Made by a program: the position numbers and the translations under genes. From Butyrivibrio sp. AC2005 (GTDB lineage: Bacteria; Bacillota; Clostridia; Lachnospirales; Lachnospiraceae), in contig NZ_AUJI01000028.1 of the NCBI RefSeq assembly GCF_000424145.1, positions 23,688 to 87,687 of the forward strand: a DNA stretch of 64,000 bases, read 5' to 3'. The notes below the pieces were generated by a model. The model did no database searches. It worked only from the letters and a program-made list of their open reading frames with translations, and was not told the origin of the DNA. Of this stretch, positions 54,400 through 63,767 are shown one piece after another (position 1 is the stretch's first letter; each line of letters begins with the position of its first letter).

Positions 54400-56094
54400 A
54401 TGCCAAACAAAATCAGTCTGTTATTCCCAAATCAATCTGTAAAATTTTCATCACTTCCTGATACCATCATTCACGATATAGGTATGGATAATATCATCAG
54501 TAAATTATCAGGCCAGCAAAACGAACAGACCTATATCAAAAATGTAATGAAGACAGTGACGGCTGATTCAGAAACTGCCATGTACCGCGCAGATATTTTT
54601 GATGATTTGATGAAAAATAAAAAGATGCGGGACAATATCATGGTTCTGCTGGACAGAATCAATTTTCTAAAAGAATACGGCAGTTATAAGCACGACCATG
54701 ACCACGATCCCGGTGTTTGGGATCTTCTCCACAGACTTGATGAAATACACGATTATATCGACAGCATAGAAGCCCTCTATAACTGTCTTAATGATGCTGA
54801 CCTAGGTTCAAAGGGACTCACATCTCTCAAAGAATATGTTTCAGATTTGTATAACGACAACTGTTTTGGAGAATTACAGAAAGATATAAGTGAACTTAAA
54901 GCAGATACCGGTAATCTCAAAAGCGTGACCGTAGGAATCAATCTAAACGAGCGCTTTGAAGCAAGTGGCATCGGCATAGTTTCAATAAACAGCAAGCCCT
55001 TTACAAAATCTAATATCCTGAGCCATTTTTCAGATAAAATCACCAAAAACGGGGGTATTAAGGATACTACTGAGTGGTCCGGAGACTATCACTTTGAGGA
55101 ATTTTCAGCAAAAAATCCGATTGCATCGAATAACACTCCGGTCATTCCTATGTTTAGTCCCCTCGCTTTCATGAGCCTTAAAGCTGTTTCCGAAGCTGAC
55201 GAGACTACCCGTAGCATCACTAACTACATGGATGATATTACCGACAAAATGCTAAAAAGTACTGTCCGCCATCTCCGCGATGTACTTAGCAAATACACAA
55301 TGCTTACGATTACTGACATCACTGATCTTATGCCTGAGTTTATCTATTACATAAGGTGGGTTGAATATATAGAAAAGCTTACAGCGGAAGGATATATCTT
55401 TTGCAAACCTGTAGTAAACAAAACTCCGGAGCTTTCTCAAAGAATGGACGCTAATGACGTCTATAACATGAAGCTTATCGGAAGTCTGCCCATGTCAGAT
55501 ATTGTAGTTAATAACCTGATATTCGATAGCGAGCATAGCCTGTACATACTAACCGGTGCCAACCGTGGCGGTAAAACCACAATCACCCAGACTATAGGTC
55601 AGCTCTTTTTCATGGCACAGGGTGGCATATATGTCACAGGAAGCAGTTTTACATATGAGCCTGTGGATTCCATATTTACGCATTTTCCCGCGGATGAGGA
55701 TAAGACCATGGATCTTGGAAGGCTGGGAGAAGAATGTAAAAGATTTAAGGAAATATATGGAGATGCAACAAAAAGCAGCCTTCTGCTCCTGAATGAAACC
55801 TTCTCTACCACATCGTTTGAAGAAGGCTATTTCATAGCAAAAGACTGCGTTAAGGCAATTCTGAAAAAAGGAATCAGAACAATCTACAACACACACATGC
55901 ACAAGCTGGCTTATGATATCGATGCCATCAATGATACTTCGGATTCACATAAAGCAGCTTCTCTGATTGTCTGCTCTGAAGGAGGCAACCGTTCTTATGA
56001 AGTTAAGATAGCTCCTCCTGAAGGAAACTCCTATGCAAACGATATTGCTCAGAAATACGGCGTTACGCTTGAGCAGTTAACCTCGAATGAGTAA
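54400..56094 (+). CDS. MutS-like ATPase without mismatch-recognition domain
   Basis: 564 aa. The C-terminal ~200 residues are a MutS-family ATPase: Walker A TGANRGGKTTIT, a Walker B-like LLLLNETFSTTSFEEG and switch THMHKLAYDID. The N-terminal ~370 residues are helical lever and clamp-like segments with no mismatch-binding domain and no Smr nuclease, so this is neither MutS1 nor full MutS2. ATG at 54400 follows GAGGAGG. Its partner in the operon is a membrane zinc-ribbon protein. Function unknown; DNA-structure binding is the family expectation. Confidence 0.85.
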   Translation: MPNKISLLFPNQSVKFSSLPDTIIHDIGMDNIISKLSGQQNEQTYIKNVMKTVTADSETAMYRADIFDDLMKNKKMRDNIMVLLDRINFLKEYGSYKHDHDHDPGVWDLLHRLDEIHDYIDSIEALYNCLNDADLGSKGLTSLKEYVSDLYNDNCFGELQKDISELKADTGNLKSVTVGINLNERFEASGIGIVSINSKPFTKSNILSHFSDKITKNGGIKDTTEWSGDYHFEEFSAKNPIASNNTPVIPMFSPLAFMSLKAVSEADETTRSITNYMDDITDKMLKSTVRHLRDVLSKYTMLTITDITDLMPEFIYYIRWVEYIEKLTAEGYIFCKPVVNKTPELSQRMDANDVYNMKLIGSLPMSDIVVNNLIFDSEHSLYILTGANRGGKTTITQTIGQLFFMAQGGIYVTGSSFTYEPVDSIFTHFPADEDKTMDLGRLGEECKRFKEIYGDATKSSLLLLNETFSTTSFEEGYFIAKDCVKAILKKGIRTIYNTHMHKLAYDIDAINDTSDSHKAASLIVCSEGGNRSYEVKIAPPEGNSYANDIAQKYGVTLEQLTSNE

Positions 56095-56104
56095 TCATTG
56101 CTTC

Positions 56105-56806
56105 TTATTTATTCATGTCGGGAAATACAACGCACGATCCGTTTTCTGCCCCGGTATATATTTTCTGCTTTGCCTTTTTAGTTTTCTCCTGCACAGACCA
56201 TATGCCGGGATAGTTTGAATGCACACTATACTGCGGAAAGTCTGATGAGCTTATATCAAGCCTTATCTTACTTCCCTTTTTAAAGCACCAATCAATATCC
56301 CAGGTTTTTAATTCGATCATTACTTTTTCTCCGGGAATATAGGTAACTCTTCGAGGAGTTCCGTTTCGATAGGCAAGGGTAGTAATGGTACCTCTTACGT
56401 TATACGCCTTGCCGTCTTCATATACTTCACTAATCTTTACAGAAAAAGCGGTATCTTCTGCATCAGACGAAACACAAAGTTTCACGCATATCTTTCCGCA
56501 TATATGCATATCTTTGTCCAAAGGGGCAGAAATAAAAGAAACAACATCCGACCTGTAATCTGCCTCAGGCTGAAGATGAGAACCATTTTCCGTCATAGAA
56601 TGAAATGTTGATTCCGCTCCTTTTGAGAAAAGCGGATCATCAGGATCATATATAAATTCTGATTTTCCCTCGTTCTTAGGAAGTTCCCATGATAAACACT
56701 TTTTTCCATCGCTGTTAAGATACAAGATTGTTCCGCTTATTTCTTCTTTAGGAAAATCATTAAGTATATCCCATTTATCCTCTCCTATTCTGTATAGCTT
56801 TATCAT
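56105..56806 (-). pseudogene. C-terminal half of a CocE/NonD-type (X-Pro peptidase-like) hydrolase
   Basis: 233 aa that match only the jelly-roll C-terminal domain of S15/CocE hydrolases (LYRIGEDKWDILNDFPKEE, then DYRSDVVSFISAPLDKDM and KGSKIRLDISSSDFPQY). The catalytic alpha/beta-hydrolase half (about 300 residues with the Ser nucleophile) is missing; a different small frame occupies that place. Likely a deletion relic that cannot hydrolyse anything. The ATG at 56806 has only a weak SD. Confidence 0.75.
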
Positions 56807-56810
56807 ACCC

Positions 56811-56891
56811 TCAGGTTTCGCATCTCCCCTTTTTCATATGTGCCATATATTCTTCAATAAGCTTTTGTATATCTGTTTTTTCATTACCCAT
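56811..56891 (-). CDS. Possible 26-aa peptide upstream of the CocE fragment
   Basis: ATG at 56891 with a perfect GAGGAGG about eight bases upstream. Encodes MGNEKTDIQKLIEEYMAHMK and six more residues before TGA, ending four bases before the next ATG. Probably the surviving start of the gene whose middle was deleted, but a coupled leader is possible. Confidence 0.35.
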   Translation of the reverse strand: MGNEKTDIQKLIEEYMAHMKKGRCET

Positions 56892-57038
56892 GTAGAAGTC
56901 CTCCTCTCTATGTTATGATTCACATAATCAGAAAAAGAACAATTTAATTTACCTTTTATCAATCCTTAAGCATAGTTTTATCATTATTTATTATAATAGA
57001 GAAAACCTGATATTTCTTGTATTTTGAGGTGACTGCTT

Positions 57039-57575
57039 ATGAAAAAACAAATTAAATATCTAATATTATTATTCTGTTCTATTGTTCTTATAACAAACGC
57101 ACACTGTTTTAATCAAATTTCTGCATATGCCAAAGCAAATTCAGATGTATCCTCTACTTATCAGATTAAGGATATATCCTCCCTAAATACCAGTAACGAA
57201 CAGGCTTATGTCATAGATAATTCAGCCTTCCTCACTACGGAGCAGGTAAAGGAACTATCTGACAAATTGATATATGAAAACAATAAGAACAACTTTGATA
57301 TAGTAATCCTTACTGTGAATACTATTGGTGACAAGGATCTTACCACTTTTTCCGAAAACTTTTATGACTCTAACGGATATCGTCCTGATGGTATCCTACT
57401 GGTAATAGATACAGAAAACCATGCCTGGCACGTTACCACTACGGGAAGCGCTATCAAATTGTTTCCTTCCCGCCAAATAGATGACATGATGAAGGATGTC
57501 GTTGCAGAACTATCTGCAGATAATAACTATGCTGCTTTCTGCACTTTCATAGAGAAAATACTAACAGATCTATGA
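57039..57575 (+). CDS. Secreted TPM-domain protein
   Basis: 178 aa with a signal peptide (IKYLILLFCSIVLITNAHCF). The mature part is a TPM domain (AYVIDNSAFLTTEQVKELSD, then YRPDGILLVIDTENHAWHVT and a helical end), as in YgcG/TPM_phosphatase proteins. It lacks the C-terminal membrane helices and glycine-rich tail common in that family, so it may be fully exported. Roles in membrane-protein maintenance or phosphatase activity are proposed for the family only. Confidence 0.8.
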   Translation: MKKQIKYLILLFCSIVLITNAHCFNQISAYAKANSDVSSTYQIKDISSLNTSNEQAYVIDNSAFLTTEQVKELSDKLIYENNKNNFDIVILTVNTIGDKDLTTFSENFYDSNGYRPDGILLVIDTENHAWHVTTTGSAIKLFPSRQIDDMMKDVVAELSADNNYAAFCTFIEKILTDL

Positions 57576-57581
57576 ATGGCT

Positions 57582-57607
57582 ATATCATTTGCAACTACAA
57601 ATGATAT
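57582..57607. promoter_or_regulatory. Perfect inverted repeat between TPM and aquaporin genes
   Basis: ATATCATTTG and CAAATGATAT separated by CAACTA. It overlaps a TATAAT-like element near 57604, so it could be an operator for the aquaporin gene or a weak terminator for the TPM gene. Confidence 0.4.
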
Positions 57608-57678
57608 AATATTGTAGAAACGTATAGTAATCATCGTTATTTAGAAATGCGATGTTTTTCTGCATAGGAGGGTCGGGT

Positions 57679-58365
57679 ATGAAAAAATATATTGCAGAAT
57701 GTATTGGAACCTGTGTGCTTGTTGTTCTTGGTTGTGGTACAGCCATGCTTGTTGGGTGTGATGCAGCAAATGGCAGTGGTTATCTGCTGACTGCTCTCGC
57801 ATTTGGCCTTACAATTGTTGGAATGGCATATTGTGTGGGGAATATTTCAGGCTGTCACATCAATCCCGCTGTATCCTTAGGTGTTCTCATGAGAGGTGGG
57901 ATTGAAATTAGCGATTTCATCGGTTATGTAGTATCACAGTGCATCGGTGCTCTTATTGGATCAGGAATACTTGCTCTTATCTTTGGCACAGGCGGAGTAA
58001 CAGATCAGACCGGCGGCTTTGGTTCAAATGGACTTGCAGGTGTTGGAGGCAGCGTTATTGCAGGACTTATCGTTGAAATAGTCCTTACTTTTGTCTTCGT
58101 TCTCACAATACTTGGTGTGACCTCTGAAAAAGCTGACCATGGCTCTTTTGGCGGACTTATAATTGGTTTTACACTTACTCTCGTGCACATCCTTGGTATT
58201 GGGCTTACAGGCACATCTGTAAATCCAGCAAGAAGCTTTGGTCCTGCTGTAATAGCTGCAATCACCGGAAACACCGCTCCTATTGCATCACTGTGGGTGT
58301 TCATTGTAGGACCTCTTGTTGGTGCAGCACTTGCAGCGATTGTTTATAACTATCTTGAGGATTAA
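57679..58365 (+). CDS. aqpZ: Aquaporin (AqpZ-type water channel)
   Basis: 228-aa six-helix channel. NPA motifs at Asn62-Ala64 (GCHINPAVSLG) and Asn182-Ala184 (SVNPARSFG). Phe42, His170 and Arg185 match the narrow selectivity filter of water-specific AqpZ rather than glycerol facilitators. ATG at 57679 follows GGAGGG six bases upstream; the open frame starts 27 bases earlier without an SD. Single-gene unit ending at a strong bidirectional terminator. Confidence 0.93.
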   Translation: MKKYIAECIGTCVLVVLGCGTAMLVGCDAANGSGYLLTALAFGLTIVGMAYCVGNISGCHINPAVSLGVLMRGGIEISDFIGYVVSQCIGALIGSGILALIFGTGGVTDQTGGFGSNGLAGVGGSVIAGLIVEIVLTFVFVLTILGVTSEKADHGSFGGLIIGFTLTLVHILGIGLTGTSVNPARSFGPAVIAAITGNTAPIASLWVFIVGPLVGAALAAIVYNYLED

Positions 58366-58382
58366 ATTTATCATATTATATG

Positions 58383-58412
58383 AAAAGGCGAACCCTTTCG
58401 GGTTCGCCTTTA
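58383..58412. terminator. Strong bidirectional terminator between aqpZ and rep
   Basis: AAAGGCGAACCC and GGGTTCGCCTTT flank a TTTC tetraloop: a perfect 12-bp stem. It serves both the aquaporin gene and the convergent rep gene. Confidence 0.92.
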
Positions 58413-58418
58413 TGTTTT

Positions 58419-59672
58419 TCAGTTATCAACAAGCTGAGCTTCTATATCATCATAGGTGTACTCATTTTGTTTGAAATTACTAAAAGTATTCTTCTTCTGT
58501 CTCACTACAGGCTCTTCATATCCATCCTTTATGGCTTTAATCATAAACCCAGTAATATTCTCAACTCTTCCGGGGGATAAGCATAATACTTTATAAGCCT
58601 TTTCCACCTTGGAAATATCATATTCCGCAGCTTCTGATATAGCACGGAGGTCTTTTACTTTAAGCTTCTCGTCAATGATTTCATTTACCTGATCTATGAA
58701 GTCTTCCTTTTCTTCAGGCGTTAATACCCTAATCTGTACCTTTTCAGCAGCCTTTACTTTCGTAGTCTTCTTGTCATAGATCATGAATCTGATCGAATTG
58801 GTTTTTCCACCTGTTCCTGTTCTGATAGGTTCATATTCGAACCTGATGCTTGTGGTTTCATCAAGTTCCTTCTTTGCCTTATCCAGGGTATTTTTCCTGA
58901 AAGTCGTGAAATTACTGTATTTTGCCTTTCCCGTCTTTCCTGTACCCTTTGCTTTTTTCTTTTCAGCTGTCTCCTGGGCTAACTGTTCAATATATCCGAA
59001 ATCAACATTCGATTTTTTTAAGGCGTTTACAATCTCTCTGTTCTCCGTAGGATCTATTATTCCAAGTCTTAATTTCAGATCTGTAAGGTTCATCACCAGT
59101 ATATACGGTTCTGAATTATCCAGGTTTTCTCCTCTTTTATGAGCAACATAGCTCTGTTTGTCAAATTCTGACTTTAATATCTCGTACATTCTGTAGCTAT
59201 AGATACTTTTAAGCGGAATAGTCTCCTCCAGAGAGAACATTGTATAATTCTCTTTCAACTGATAGAGCTGATCCGTTATCTTGTTATTGTATCGCATCTC
59301 AAGAATTCCATCCTTGAATTTACAATCCGTAACAACATTTAACGCTTCCAGTTCCTGTGTACTGTCATTCGTATAGATGATTCTCCAGTCAAGAAGTGAT
59401 GCCTTCTCTTTTTCCGGCTCCACAAGTGCCTTTATATGGTCATAAAAAGATCCACTCTTATTTGAGAAAATCCTTCTAAGATCACTGCCATATAACGTTG
59501 CTACCAGCTGTCCGGTCATATTGTCCAGCTGCGCCTGCTGTATTCCAACTGAAAAAATCTTCTGAGCCAGAAGAGACGTAGTACCTTTAGCATTTATAAG
59601 GGCATTCGATTTTGAATAATGCCTGCCCTTAAGGATACTAAGATCATAAGACGATTCTTTTTTCTTAGTCAT
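58419..59672 (-). CDS. Rep_3-family replication initiator protein
   Basis: 417-aa plasmid initiator of the RepB/RepE (Rep_3) type. Two winged-helix units: the first around LLAQKIFSVGIQQAQLDNMT to SFYDHIKALVE, the second around IPLKSIYSYRMYEILKSEF and NLTDLKLRLGI. Such proteins bind iterons and open the adjacent AT-rich DNA. Iterons lie directly upstream (59771-60704). SD GGGGGATAT precedes the ATG. A ~20-residue Lys/Gly-rich insert (KKKAKGTGKTGKAK) sits between the domains. Confidence 0.9.
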   Translation of the reverse strand: MTKKKESSYDLSILKGRHYSKSNALINAKGTTSLLAQKIFSVGIQQAQLDNMTGQLVATLYGSDLRRIFSNKSGSFYDHIKALVEPEKEKASLLDWRIIYTNDSTQELEALNVVTDCKFKDGILEMRYNNKITDQLYQLKENYTMFSLEETIPLKSIYSYRMYEILKSEFDKQSYVAHKRGENLDNSEPYILVMNLTDLKLRLGIIDPTENREIVNALKKSNVDFGYIEQLAQETAEKKKAKGTGKTGKAKYSNFTTFRKNTLDKAKKELDETTSIRFEYEPIRTGTGGKTNSIRFMIYDKKTTKVKAAEKVQIRVLTPEEKEDFIDQVNEIIDEKLKVKDLRAISEAAEYDISKVEKAYKVLCLSPGRVENITGFMIKAIKDGYEEPVVRQKKNTFSNFKQNEYTYDDIEAQLVDN

Positions 59673-59770
59673 ATATCCCCCAAATTCAAATAATGATACA
59701 AACTTTTTTCACTAAATACATTATATGGGCACAATAATAGATATGTCAACCAAATTACACCATATCTTGT

Positions 59771-60704
59771 CCCCATCAACATCAGAACTTGAATAAATAT
59801 TATCACATCTTAACCCTTTTTTCATTAGTTCTTTTCCCCGTGAACGTTAGAACTTCCACCCTCGCATACTATACATGCACTATTTGGCCGTATTTGTTAT
59901 TGACTTATTCAGTCATACTAACCTGGTCAATATTACTTGTATTCCCTTTTACGTCAGAACTTCTTTTTTATCATTCCCAAATACATCAGATCTTCCCTTT
60001 TTATATTCCCAAAAACATCAGATCTTCTGTTTTAGGTTCCCTTTTTCATCAGAACTTTATATATGACCATTCCCAATTACGTCAGAACTTCTTTTGCCAT
60101 ATTTTTTATATCAATAACTTGTCATCAATATCTTGTATTAAAAAAAAGATGAGCAACAAATTGTCACTCATCTACTATCTTTTAGATGTTTTATCATACT
60201 TTATAGTATAATCATTCCCTTTTACATTAGAACTTTCTTCCCTATTCCCTTTTACATCAGAAAGCTATATTTTTTTGTTCCCATTTACATCAGAACTTCA
60301 TGTCTTTTACCTATTTTCCTGGGTATTTTACTTACTTAAGAATGGCCATTTTATGCCATTTCCCGGATTTAAATTCCCATTTACGTCAGAACTTCATTTC
60401 AGGTTCCCATTTACATCAGGACTTTTACCCTCAAAACAATAATTTCCTTCTTTATCAGCCTATAAAAACCGGCCTTATAGAGTATTATTTCGCTTATTCC
60501 CATTTACATCAGAACTTCAATTTGCCATTCCTTTTTTACTCATGTCATTTTCCCTTTTACGTCAGAACTTCCTCCATCCGCATCAGGTCTTCATTCCCTT
60601 TTTCATCAGCAAAAACATTCCCTTTTTCATCAGATTTTATTCCCTATAACATCAGGGTTTAGCCCCATTTCCGTCAGAAGTTCTTCCCCATTTCATCAAA
60701 TCTT
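59771..60704 (+). repeat. Iteron array, probable replication origin
   Basis: About 20 copies of ATTCCC-N-TTTACRTCAGAACTT (22 bp), for example at 59941, 59973, 60005, 60037, 60069, 60214, 60277, 60373, 60403, 60496 and 60550. The first cluster of five has a strict 32-base period, about three helical turns, placing sites on one face. Later copies are degenerate (CATCAGATCTT, CATCAGGACTT). All are in the same orientation. The position just upstream of rep indicates both origin and autoregulation. The few open frames here are translations of the repeat. Confidence 0.92.
60140..60173 (-). terminator. Minus-strand hairpin with T tract inside the iteron array
   Basis: AGATGAG (60147-60153) and CTCATCT (60167-60173) form a 7-bp stem; on the minus strand the stem runs into TTTTTTT. 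It lies in the 120-base gap between two iteron clusters, upstream of rep. It would stop a transcript started between 60173 and 60800. Confidence 0.6.
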
Positions 60705-60803
60705 TTACATAAGAATGGCTTATTCATGCGTTTATTTAACTCTATAATATAAATTAAAAGAAATGTTGTTAATAAACACTAAAAGATAACACAACCTCCT
60801 GTG

Positions 60804-60834
60804 ATGAAAAAAAGAGCCCAAAGTGAGCTCTTTT
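60804..60834 (-). terminator. Terminator of the par operon
   Basis: AAAAGAGC (60810-60817) and GCTCTTTT (60827-60834), followed on the minus strand by a run of T. It lies 22 bases after the stop of the partition partner gene. Confidence 0.8.
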
Positions 60835-60855
60835 GATAAAATCAGGTTTTAGAAA

Positions 60856-61290
60856 TTAGTCCTCAGCATATATTTTAGATTTAACTGTTTCATAATAGTC
60901 AAAATTTTCCTGATAATCCTTTTTAAGAAGATTAACAAGATAATCAAGCTTATTTTTACCTGATGCAGATGATGCTACTTCAAGCATCTGCTTTTCTTCA
61001 GCAGTAAGCTTGATATTAAATATAGTTCTTTCTTCGAGGGTTTTTCTGGGTCTTCCAACTTTCTTCTTAACAACAGTGGTTACTACAGTATTTACAGGTT
61101 CTGGTGCGATAATAGTCTGAGGAACAGGTTCTGGCTGTTCTACAGGCTGAGGAACGACTTCCTCAACAGATTGTTCTTCCGCTTGAGTACTTTCTACAGC
61201 ATTTTCATATAACTGCTCTACTATATCATCTGTTGAAGTCTTATTTCGTGAATTGTATTTATCTTTGAATTTATTTGGTCTGGGTGCCAT
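60856..61290 (-). CDS. Plasmid partition partner, AT-hook plus RHH-like
   Basis: 144 aa. A basic N-terminus, a Pro/Glu/Val-rich linker (about residues 40-75), an AT-hook-like KKKVGRPRKT and a C-terminal ribbon-helix-helix-like segment (FNIKLTAEEKQMLEVASSAS). It directly follows parA in one operon (13-base gap, SD GAAGGAGG), the position of ParB/ParG-type centromere-binding proteins. The AT-hook fits the adjacent extremely AT-rich tract as its target; that link is inference. Confidence 0.7.
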   Translation of the reverse strand: MAPRPNKFKDKYNSRNKTSTDDIVEQLYENAVESTQAEEQSVEEVVPQPVEQPEPVPQTIIAPEPVNTVVTTVVKKKVGRPRKTLEERTIFNIKLTAEEKQMLEVASSASGKNKLDYLVNLLKKDYQENFDYYETVKSKIYAED

Positions 61291-61303
61291 GTTATATCCT
61301 CCT

Positions 61304-62098
61304 TCACTCTTCGATTCTGCTAATGATTTCATCTACAATATTTCTGTAATCAATTGCTGCTGTAGATGATTTTTTGTAAGTCTGTACCGGTTGATGCATC
61401 ATTTTTGCCTCATCTACTGCTGCTGTTTCCCTAACACTCATTACAAATGGGATTTTCTCTGTCTTTATTTCATCAGGAATATCATTTTCAACCTTTTCAT
61501 TTATGATATCCAGTACGGTATTACCAATGTTTGTCTGCCTGAATCTTGTAATGATAACGCCCATGATTTTTGAATCTGCAAGTTTTCTTTTGCCCGGTTT
61601 ATGGTATTTCATCATATCTGTTACGATGGCATCTATTCCATCAAGACTGTCTTCGCCTGAATCAGCACACATAATGAAGTAATCTGCAGCTATGTAACTC
61701 ATATTGAGTAATCTGTTACGAGCAGGTGCATTATCAATAAGGATATAGTCATAATCATCAGATAATGCATCAATAAGATCTGCAAGAAGGTATGCATCAT
61801 CAATATCTTCGAATTCCTTATCGGCCTTAGACATTGATGAAGATCCGGCTATAAGATCATAACCTGCAGGTACTTTTTGGATAGCTGCGTTTATATCAGG
61901 ATCATCATCAGAAAATAAATCATATATTGTGGGCAAGGATTTGTCTGCCTCTGCGTTTTTTGTAAGATTACATTGCTGATCAAGATCAATTGCAAGTACC
62001 TTCTTTTCCAGTTTTGTAAGTATTGAAGCAATTTCTATTGTGGAGGTAGTCTTACCTACTCCCCCTTTCTGGTTTGCAAGTGCTATAGTTACTGACAT
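61304..62098 (-). CDS. parA: ParA-family partition ATPase
   Basis: 264-aa Walker-type ATPase. Deviant Walker A NQKGGVGKTTST (signature Lys11 and Lys16), Walker A' AIDLDQQCNLTK and Walker B DYILIDNAPARN. No N-terminal helix-turn-helix, so it is a short Soj/type Ib-like ParA that moves plasmid DNA. First gene of the par operon; SD AAAGGA nine bases upstream. The extremely AT-rich tract begins right in front of its start. Confidence 0.92.
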   Translation of the reverse strand: MSVTIALANQKGGVGKTTSTIEIASILTKLEKKVLAIDLDQQCNLTKNAEADKSLPTIYDLFSDDDPDINAAIQKVPAGYDLIAGSSSMSKADKEFEDIDDAYLLADLIDALSDDYDYILIDNAPARNRLLNMSYIAADYFIMCADSGEDSLDGIDAIVTDMMKYHKPGKRKLADSKIMGVIITRFRQTNIGNTVLDIINEKVENDIPDEIKTEKIPFVMSVRETAAVDEAKMMHQPVQTYKKSSTAAIDYRNIVDEIISRIEE

Positions 62099-63690
62099 TT
62101 TTAAAAATCCTTTCGTAAATAATATAAATTTAAAATGGTTTTTATATAAATAAAATCATTTTTAAATTTATAAAATTATTTTATGTATTTTATATATGAA
62201 AAACCTAAAAACATTATAATACAGGCTATTACTGGTGTAAAGGAAAAAGGAATATAAAATATACAATAAATTATAAATAATAAAATATATTATAAATATA
62301 ATAATATATTGAGAATAATTAATAAATAATAAATATATATAATTAAATGAAATATAAAAAATAAATAAAATACATGAAATATATAATACATAAAAAAATA
62401 TAATAAATTGCAATTCGTTTTATAAATTATTTAAATCTAAAAAATATATATATTAAACAGCTACATATACTATTTGTAAAAAAATAAATACTGGCAATTT
62501 AAATATATTAAATATATAAATATATATAAATTCAGGCTTGAAAAAATCTTCAGAAAAATTTCAAAAAATCTACTATATAAAAAACATATACAAAATTAAT
62601 TTGTATATATGAAATATATTTTAAATTATTAAATTTATGAAATTAGTAAGAGTTATATATATTTAATAAATAAAGTAAATATAAAATATAATATAGTTAC
62701 AAAAAAATATTTATAAAATATAAATATATTGTAAAGGTAAAATATTTAAAATTACCAATTTGAATATAATATATATTTAATATATTATATATTTATTATA
62801 TATACTATAAAATATATAATAAATATATTGAATATATGGAATATAATGTATATATAGAATATATGAAAATGAATAGAATATATTATAATAATTAAATATA
62901 ATAAATATATTATAAATATAAGCTATAATAAAAATAACACATATATGAAATATATTATAAATAATATAAATTATAAATAAATAATATTTTGTAATACATA
63001 TATTATTAGGTATGTCTAAATATATGAAATATATAAAATATAAAAAATATATTATAAATAATATATTATAAATAATATATAGCATAAAACATACATTATT
63101 GTTTAATAAAGAATATATATTTTATATATGTAAAATATTAGACCCATGCCGGCTGTATAAAATAATACCAATATAAATAATTTAAATATATAAAATATAC
63201 ATAATACGTAAATGAAAAAAATCTAGATTTCTTGGTAAAATAAAGCATTTATTCAAGGAATCATATAGTAAAAAATGAATTTAATGTATATTTTAAATAT
63301 ATATTATTTGTTGTCGATGATAATAGTTATTATAAATTATAAATATATATAATAGTGAAGAAAAATATAAAATTTAAATTTATGTTATTTTTTTGCATGA
63401 TTTTTAGAATATAATATATATATTAATTTTACTATAATTAATATATATATTATATGTAATAAATTTACTATTTATATTAAATATACTATATATGCTATAT
63501 ACTTTTTGCTTAATGCATATTTTATATATGCTATATATTTAATATATATGAAAAATGTGTCCGCTAATGAATTATGTTTGATAAATATTAATTATTTTGT
63601 ATATTTATAATTTATATAAATTAGACTACAATCATATATTTATATAATTTTAAATTTATGTTTTTAAAATATTCAAGATGTATACTAGCG
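62099..63690. other. ~1.6-kb extremely AT-rich tract
   Basis: Almost only A and T, dominated by ATATTTATAA-like words in all phases, with isolated GC islands (GACCCATGCCGGC near 63143, GTCCGC near 63559). The frames on the minus strand encode Ile/Tyr/Phe strings and are not genes. It lies between parA and the IS element. Possible roles are a partition centromere, a DNA-unwinding element or a nucleoid-protein silencing target. Confidence 0.7.
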
Positions 63691-63717
63691 TAAGTTTACA
63701 AGTTATAAAAGGCTAAT

Positions 63718-63751
63718 GCCTCGAAACGCAGTAATCATCTGCGTTTCAGGC
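63718..63751 (-). terminator. Hairpin after the transposase gene
   Basis: GAAACGCAG (63723-63731) and CTGCGTTTC (63739-63747) with a seven-base loop and flanking GCCT/AGGC. It lies 17 bases downstream of the transposase stop and may be its terminator or part of the IS end. Confidence 0.65.
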
Positions 63752-63767
63752 AAGTCAAGCCGTATAC

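Noticed and set aside
59789..60662. Plus-strand frames of 140, 63 and 120 codons in the origin
   Set aside because: They are translations of the iteron repeat (recurring FPFTSEL or HLHQNF-type words), not genes.
59771..60704. CRISPR array
   Set aside because: The repeats have short, variable and partly absent spacers, no cas genes are nearby, and rep is adjacent; they are iterons.
62168..63085. Minus-strand open frames of 81 and 102 codons in the AT-rich tract
   Set aside because: They encode strings of Ile, Tyr, Phe and Asn produced by ATA/TAT repeats, without SD or domain.
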